Assembly: GCA_003504855.1 (NCBI GenBank) | Contig: DNZD01000335.1 | Location: forward strand, 1-19,816 | DNA length: 19,816 nt | Reading direction: 5' to 3' | DNA from: Cytophagales bacterium | GTDB taxonomy: Bacteria > Bacteroidota > Bacteroidia > Cytophagales > Cyclobacteriaceae | The notes under the pieces: generated by a model | What the model saw: the letters and a program-made list of their open reading frames with translations, nothing else | Told to the model about the DNA's origin: nothing | The model's database searches: none | In this document: one piece after another, positions 16,914-19,816 of the stretch | Layout: every line of letters begins with the position of its first letter | Numbering within the stretch: position 1 is the first letter of the stretch | Translations under genes and position numbers: made by a program

Positions 16914-17418
16914 TATTTTAACCGCCCTTCTCGTCCTTGTCGTAACCACCCGCTGCAGTGTTTACTCGTTTTCAGGTGCCGCTACAACTGCGAAGACCAT
17001 AACCATTGAAACCCTCTTCAATAACACTGACCTGGCGCCAGCCAATCTTGGGCAGACTTTTACCAACAAGCTGAAGGACTATTATCAGCAGAACTCGAGT
17101 CTTCGGGTTGTGAATGAGAACGGTGAGTTACACATTGAAGGTACGATTTCGGAATACCGCATCAATCCGGTGGCGCCCGTTTCTACCGGGAATATCAACG
17201 ACGTGAATACGGCTGCTCTGTCGAGATTAACTATTGCTGTTAAGTTAACCTATGAAGACGGGACGGAACCCAAAAACAATTTCAAAGACCGCTCCTTCAG
17301 TTTCTACAAGGATTTTGACAACAACCTGAATTTCACCTCTGTACAAGAGGACCTGGAGAAGAAGATATTCGATCAGATCCTGATTGATATCTTCAATGCT
17401 ACCGTTGCAAACTGGTAA
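16903..17418 (+). CDS. lptE: LptE-like LPS-assembly lipoprotein
   Basis: 171 residues if started at the TTG at 16903, which overlaps the activator gene by 11 nt. The frame is open further upstream, but that part lies over the activator's HTH coding region and lacks a signal. From TTG the protein reads as a lipoprotein: Lys, hydrophobic core, then Cys18 in TTRC. The CSVYSFSGA start of the mature part and the later ANLGQTFTNKLKDYY and LHIEGTISEYRINPVAP stretches match the Bacteroidota LptE group. LptE plugs the LptD barrel, which delivers LPS to the outer leaflet. The Arg just before the Cys is unusual for a lipobox. The TTG start is inferred from the signal peptide, not proven. Confidence 0.82.
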   Translation: MKTSILTALLVLVVTTRCSVYSFSGAATTAKTITIETLFNNTDLAPANLGQTFTNKLKDYYQQNSSLRVVNENGELHIEGTISEYRINPVAPVSTGNINDVNTAALSRLTIAVKLTYEDGTEPKNNFKDRSFSFYKDFDNNLNFTSVQEDLEKKIFDQILIDIFNATVANW

Positions 17419-17429
17419 TCTTCAGCCGT

Positions 17430-17460
17430 TTGGGGACTCCGGTAATTTCCTTTAGATTTA
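17430..17460 (+). promoter_or_regulatory. possible internal promoter before the TPR gene
   Basis: TTG (17430-17432), 20 nt, then TAGATTTA (17453-17460), one base off TAnnTTTG. It lies in the only sizeable gap (61 nt) of the miaB-secG run. Confidence 0.3.
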
Positions 17461-17479
17461 CTATTCAACCTATGCCTCC

Positions 17480-18361
17480 ATGGAATCTGCCGGCTTCCGG
17501 TCTATTGTTGACAACTTTACCCAACTCAACACCGCTGAAGCCGGTGAACTGGAGAGACTCGCCCAACAACATCCATACAGTCAGCTTATCCACCTGCTGA
17601 GGGCCCGTAGCGCACGTGACTTAAAGCAGTCCGATGCAGAGGAACGGCTTCATCAGGCAGCCGTTTATGCCACTGATCGGGCCGTATTAAAGCTTATTAT
17701 GACCAGCCCGGCTGTGGCTCGGGTAGCGCCACCTTCAGTGGCTGCTGATCCTGCTCCTGCTCCCACGCAGAATATTGACCAGCCTGAAACAAAGAGAGCT
17801 GCCTATTCTGTTGAGCCCGTAGTTGCCTTATCAGAGACGCCCAATAAAGTTCAGGCTACGCCTGCTGAATCTAAGCCAACGGCACCGGATCTCATGGGAG
17901 ATGCGCTCCGGGATGATATTTACATTCAACTGGAGAAGCTGAAGAAATCCAAGCACGATTTCGAAGTGAGTGTTGAAGAATTTAGTCATGGCGTTGTTGC
18001 GCCAACCAAAGCGACCACGAAGGCATCCAAAGACCCGATTGATCCCTTGCTGGATGAGATCAAGTCCACCAAGAAAAAGATGCCGGTACAGAACCCGAAA
18101 GCCCAGGAACAGAACCAGATTATTGAGGAATTTATCCGCAAAGAGCCTGTACTTCCCAAGCCTGCAGCCAATGCGACACCCAAAGATCTGGCAGAGGATT
18201 CCAGCCTTTTCAGCGACAACATTGTATCAGAAACCCTGGTAGAAATACTCCTGAAGCAGGGAAAAAAGGAGAAAGCCATTGAGGTGTTGAAAAAGCTGAT
18301 TTGGAAATTTCCGCAGAAAAAGGCTTACTTTGCCGCTCAAATAGAAAGCCTCAAAGGTTAA
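17480..18361 (+). CDS. conserved protein with C-terminal TPR, between lptE and secG
   Basis: 293 residues, no signal peptide, so cytoplasmic. Residues 1-75 are helical (LNTAEAGELERLAQQHPYSQ and LLRARSARDL), resembling a tetratricopeptide-like head. Residues of about 80-150 are rich in Pro, Ala and Thr and look disordered. A Lys-rich charged part follows (about 150-230). The last 45 residues form one clear TPR-like pair: SETLVEILLKQGKKEKAIEVLKKLIWKFP then KKAYFAAQIESL. The ATG at 17480 is used; secG begins three bases after its stop, so the two are probably co-translated. The position next to secG and lptE suggests an envelope-related scaffold role, but the function is unknown. Confidence 0.85.
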   Translation: MESAGFRSIVDNFTQLNTAEAGELERLAQQHPYSQLIHLLRARSARDLKQSDAEERLHQAAVYATDRAVLKLIMTSPAVARVAPPSVAADPAPAPTQNIDQPETKRAAYSVEPVVALSETPNKVQATPAESKPTAPDLMGDALRDDIYIQLEKLKKSKHDFEVSVEEFSHGVVAPTKATTKASKDPIDPLLDEIKSTKKKMPVQNPKAQEQNQIIEEFIRKEPVLPKPAANATPKDLAEDSSLFSDNIVSETLVEILLKQGKKEKAIEVLKKLIWKFPQKKAYFAAQIESLKG

Positions 18362-18364
18362 CTT

Positions 18365-18700
18365 ATGTACACTTTATTCATTTCACTTACAATTATCGCC
18401 GCTGTTTTGCTGGTTTTGGTTGTTCTTGCACAGAACTCAAAAGGAGGCGGTTTGTCCAGTCAGTTTGGAGGCAGTGGCGCCAGCAATTTGATTGGAGTGA
18501 AAAAGACAGGCGACTTGCTTGAGCGTTTGACCTGGGGTTGTGCCATTGCGGTGATGGTTTTTTCTCTGGCTACCAACTTCACCACGCAGGCGCCAGGCGC
18601 CGAATCTAACGAACTGTTAGAGCGTACCAAGGAACAACAGTCGCTTCCGGCTACTTCAGCCCCGCTGAATAAGACTTCCGGAGATACCACTAAAAAGTAG
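18365..18700 (+). CDS. secG: protein translocase subunit SecG
   Basis: 111 residues. SecG is the small accessory subunit of the SecYEG inner-membrane channel. The first membrane segment (about 3-22) ends in LVVLAQNSKGGGLSSQFGG, the typical SecG loop, followed by a Gly/Ser-rich stretch and a second membrane segment (about 56-75). The C-terminal 35 residues are a polar Ser/Thr/Lys tail, common in Bacteroidota. It is the last gene of the plus-strand run. Only 17 nt separate it from the convergent gene, and no clear terminator is seen there. Confidence 0.95.
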   Translation: MYTLFISLTIIAAVLLVLVVLAQNSKGGGLSSQFGGSGASNLIGVKKTGDLLERLTWGCAIAVMVFSLATNFTTQAPGAESNELLERTKEQQSLPATSAPLNKTSGDTTKK

Positions 18701-18717
18701 TCCTTCACACTAACTGG

Positions 18718-19434
18718 TCATGCCACCTTTGAAAGGTGCTTGATCAATAGTCGTTTGGCCACCGGAACCAATGTAGATTGGTACGGAAACTGCATTTGTG
18801 ATACAATCAGAAATGCGGCCGGATTAGGCAGATCGCGGTATTGTCGGATCAGGTTTCTTTTAATATTCTCGTACGTATTGCTGAGGCTGTATGAAGTCTT
18901 TGTCACCCAATGCGTGGCTATTCCCCTCAACGGTTCCTGACTTTGGTGGTATACCGTCATCTGGTAACGGTAGATATTAGTTTCCTTCTCTGGCGGTTGG
19001 GTGATAAACATGTAGCCCTCCTGCATATAGAGCGGCACCACACCCACGGCAGTCAGTTCGCATTTCGATTCCACAAATTCATAAATGGAAGAACCTTCTT
19101 CCACCGAATCCTTGAGTTGCGGCAGGGCGAATTGCATGATGGATTCAATTTCCTGCATCACGGCATCATCCTCGATAATCTTCCGGTAGTTCAATTCGAG
19201 GGTACGCAAGTTCTCCAGCGAAAGCTCACGGGGAAATGAACTTACAATCAGTCCCTTGTTTTCCTTTAAGGAAACCAGGTTGCGGTAGTGGAATACCAGA
19301 TCTGACAAATGCGGGTATAGTTCTACCCTACCGAATGATTCCTTCACACGCTTGAGGTACGCGAGGAGGACATATTTCTTGTATTCGAAATCGATCAGGC
19401 CGTCGGTGAGCCAATTGTCTTTTAAGTGTTCCAT
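18718..19434 (-). CDS. conserved hypothetical protein of unknown function
   Basis: 238 residues, no signal peptide or membrane segment, so probably cytoplasmic. The N-terminal half is helical and charged, starting MEHLKDNWLTDGLIDFEYKK and containing a long helix around ELSLENLRTLELNYRKIIED. The C-terminal half has strands (VGVVPLYMQEGYMFITQPP, NIYRYQMTVYHQ) and ends in a basic stretch, VPVAKRLLIKHLSKVA. I do not recognise a family or catalytic motif. Its steady composition, full length and own promoter support a real gene. It faces secG and shares its upstream region with groES; the order secG - this gene - groES hints at a conserved locus, which is inference. Confidence 0.75.
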   Translation of the reverse strand: MEHLKDNWLTDGLIDFEYKKYVLLAYLKRVKESFGRVELYPHLSDLVFHYRNLVSLKENKGLIVSSFPRELSLENLRTLELNYRKIIEDDAVMQEIESIMQFALPQLKDSVEEGSSIYEFVESKCELTAVGVVPLYMQEGYMFITQPPEKETNIYRYQMTVYHQSQEPLRGIATHWVTKTSYSLSNTYENIKRNLIRQYRDLPNPAAFLIVSQMQFPYQSTLVPVAKRLLIKHLSKVA

Positions 19435-19457
19435 GGGGCGATAATAACTCTGGAATA

Positions 19458-19487
19458 ATTATACGAAATCGAAGGGTTTTGTGTCAA
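19458..19487 (-). promoter_or_regulatory. E. coli-type TTGACA-N18-TATAAT pair before the hypothetical gene
   Basis: On the minus strand TTGACA (19487-19482) and TATAAT (19463-19458) are both perfect matches to the enterobacterial sigma-70 hexamers, spaced by 18 nt. Transcription would start about 17 nt before the ATG at 19434. Bacteroidota sigma-A normally uses TAnnTTTG, so use of this site in its own host is uncertain. Confidence 0.45.
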
Positions 19488-19595
19488 ATCTGCCATTTTT
19501 GCCCCCAAAAACCTGACAGGCCGACAATTCTGTCTGGTTTTGCCCTGCAGGGGCGTGCTTGAAGGTCACAAAGTGGCAGAAATGCCCTTTTGGCA
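19482..19595. promoter_or_regulatory. cluster of TGNCA half-sites upstream of groES
   Basis: Five exact TGNCA words (self-complementary) occur at 19482, 19491, 19514, 19574 and 19591. Within the cluster are an imperfect inverted repeat, CCTGACAG/CTGTCTGG (19512-19519 and 19530-19537), and the palindrome CCCTGCAGGG (19543-19552). A hairpin-like ATGCC-CTTTT-GGCAT (19582-19596) is also present. The arrangement suggests operator or enhancer sites for groES control. Confidence 0.35.
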
Positions 19596-19606
19596 TGAAA
19601 ATCGAC
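19590..19606 (+). promoter_or_regulatory. sigma-54-like promoter element for groES
   Basis: TTGGCATG-AAAA-TCGAC resembles TGGCACG-N4-TTGCW. The -24 half is good (one mismatch in seven), and the spacing from GG to the -12 pair is the required ten bases, but the -12 GC is GA. It ends 41 nt before the groES ATG. No TAnnTTTG box was found on this strand, which leaves this as the best candidate. Confidence 0.25.
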
Positions 19607-19647
19607 ACACGCGAGTGAGCTTATTAACAACAAACCTTTTAATCCAT

Positions 19648-19816
19648 ATGGCTAAGATCAATTTTAAACCCAACGAAGACCGCGTTCTGGTAGAACCCGC
19701 TGCGGCTGAGGAGAAAACCGCTTCCGGAATTATCATTCCTGACACTGCAAAAGAGAAGCCTCAAAAAGGCAAAGTGATCGCCGTTGGTGATGGCCTGAAA
19801 GACAAGCCTGTTACCG
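19648..19816 (+). CDS. groES: co-chaperonin GroES, 3' end off the window
   Basis: The first 56 codons are present. [17 protein letters not shown] and the mobile-loop region [27 protein letters not shown] are characteristic of GroES, the ten-kilodalton lid of the GroEL folding chamber. GroES is normally about 90-100 residues, so roughly 40 are missing. groEL is expected just downstream. A consensus CIRCE (HrcA) operator is absent from the 213 nt upstream; the TGNCA cluster and sigma-54-like element lie there instead. Confidence 0.97.
   Translation, partial: MAKINFKPNEDRVLVEPAAAEEKTASGIIIPDTAKEKPQKGKVIAVGDGLKDKPVT

Noticed and set aside
18724..18738. CACCTTT-G-AAAGGTG hairpin as a terminator between secG and the convergent gene
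   Set aside because: Pairing to the centre leaves an impossible one-base loop. There is no T tract, and it lies inside the 3' end of the convergent coding region.
19435..19647. CIRCE operator for HrcA before groES
   Set aside because: No TTAGCACTC-N9-GAGTGCTAA match. Only a GAGTG fragment occurs at 19613, with no partner.

Overview
The window comes from a member of the Bacteroidota, probably of Cytophagales or Chitinophagales type. The evidence is Bacteroidota-style promoters (TTG, about 19-22 nt, then TAnnTTTG), few Shine-Dalgarno sequences, a large PKD-like surface protein, a Bacteroidota-type LptE, and the gene order miaB - sigma-54 activator - lptE - TPR protein - secG - (opposite gene) - groES. 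The genus cannot be fixed from the sequence alone.

Left part (1-9547, all minus strand). A tightly packed set reads, in order of transcription: a STAND NTPase with one membrane segment, a coiled coil and WD40 repeats; an outer-membrane beta-barrel with a TPR-like head; and a lipoprotein beta-propeller. These overlap by 1 and 4 nt. Next comes the start of a very large secreted protein whose 3' end lies off the left edge. It holds Ig/PKD-like domains, including eight tandem copies of a roughly 91-residue domain. The STAND/barrel/lipoprotein set is the best candidate for an undescribed system: an inner-membrane switch with its propeller predicted in the periplasm, co-translated with two outer-membrane partners.

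Middle (9685-14110, minus strand). There is a 1054-residue fusion of an ADP/ATP-carrier-like (TLC family) membrane domain, HEAT repeats and a cyclic-nucleotide-binding-like domain; an OmpH/Skp-type periplasmic chaperone followed by a clear terminator; and a gamma-carbonic-anhydrase-like hexapeptide protein.

Right part (14111-19816). A divergent promoter region separates the minus-strand block from a plus-strand run: miaB (tRNA methylthiotransferase), a receiver-less sigma-54 activator, lptE, a conserved TPR-tail protein and secG. A conserved hypothetical gene faces this run convergently. Its upstream region is shared with groES, which is cut by the right edge. That region carries a cluster of TGNCA half-sites, a sigma-54-like element and, facing the other way, an E. 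coli-type TTGACA-N18-TATAAT pair.

There is no tRNA, rRNA, CRISPR array or insertion sequence. No gene-free stretch exceeds about 215 nt.
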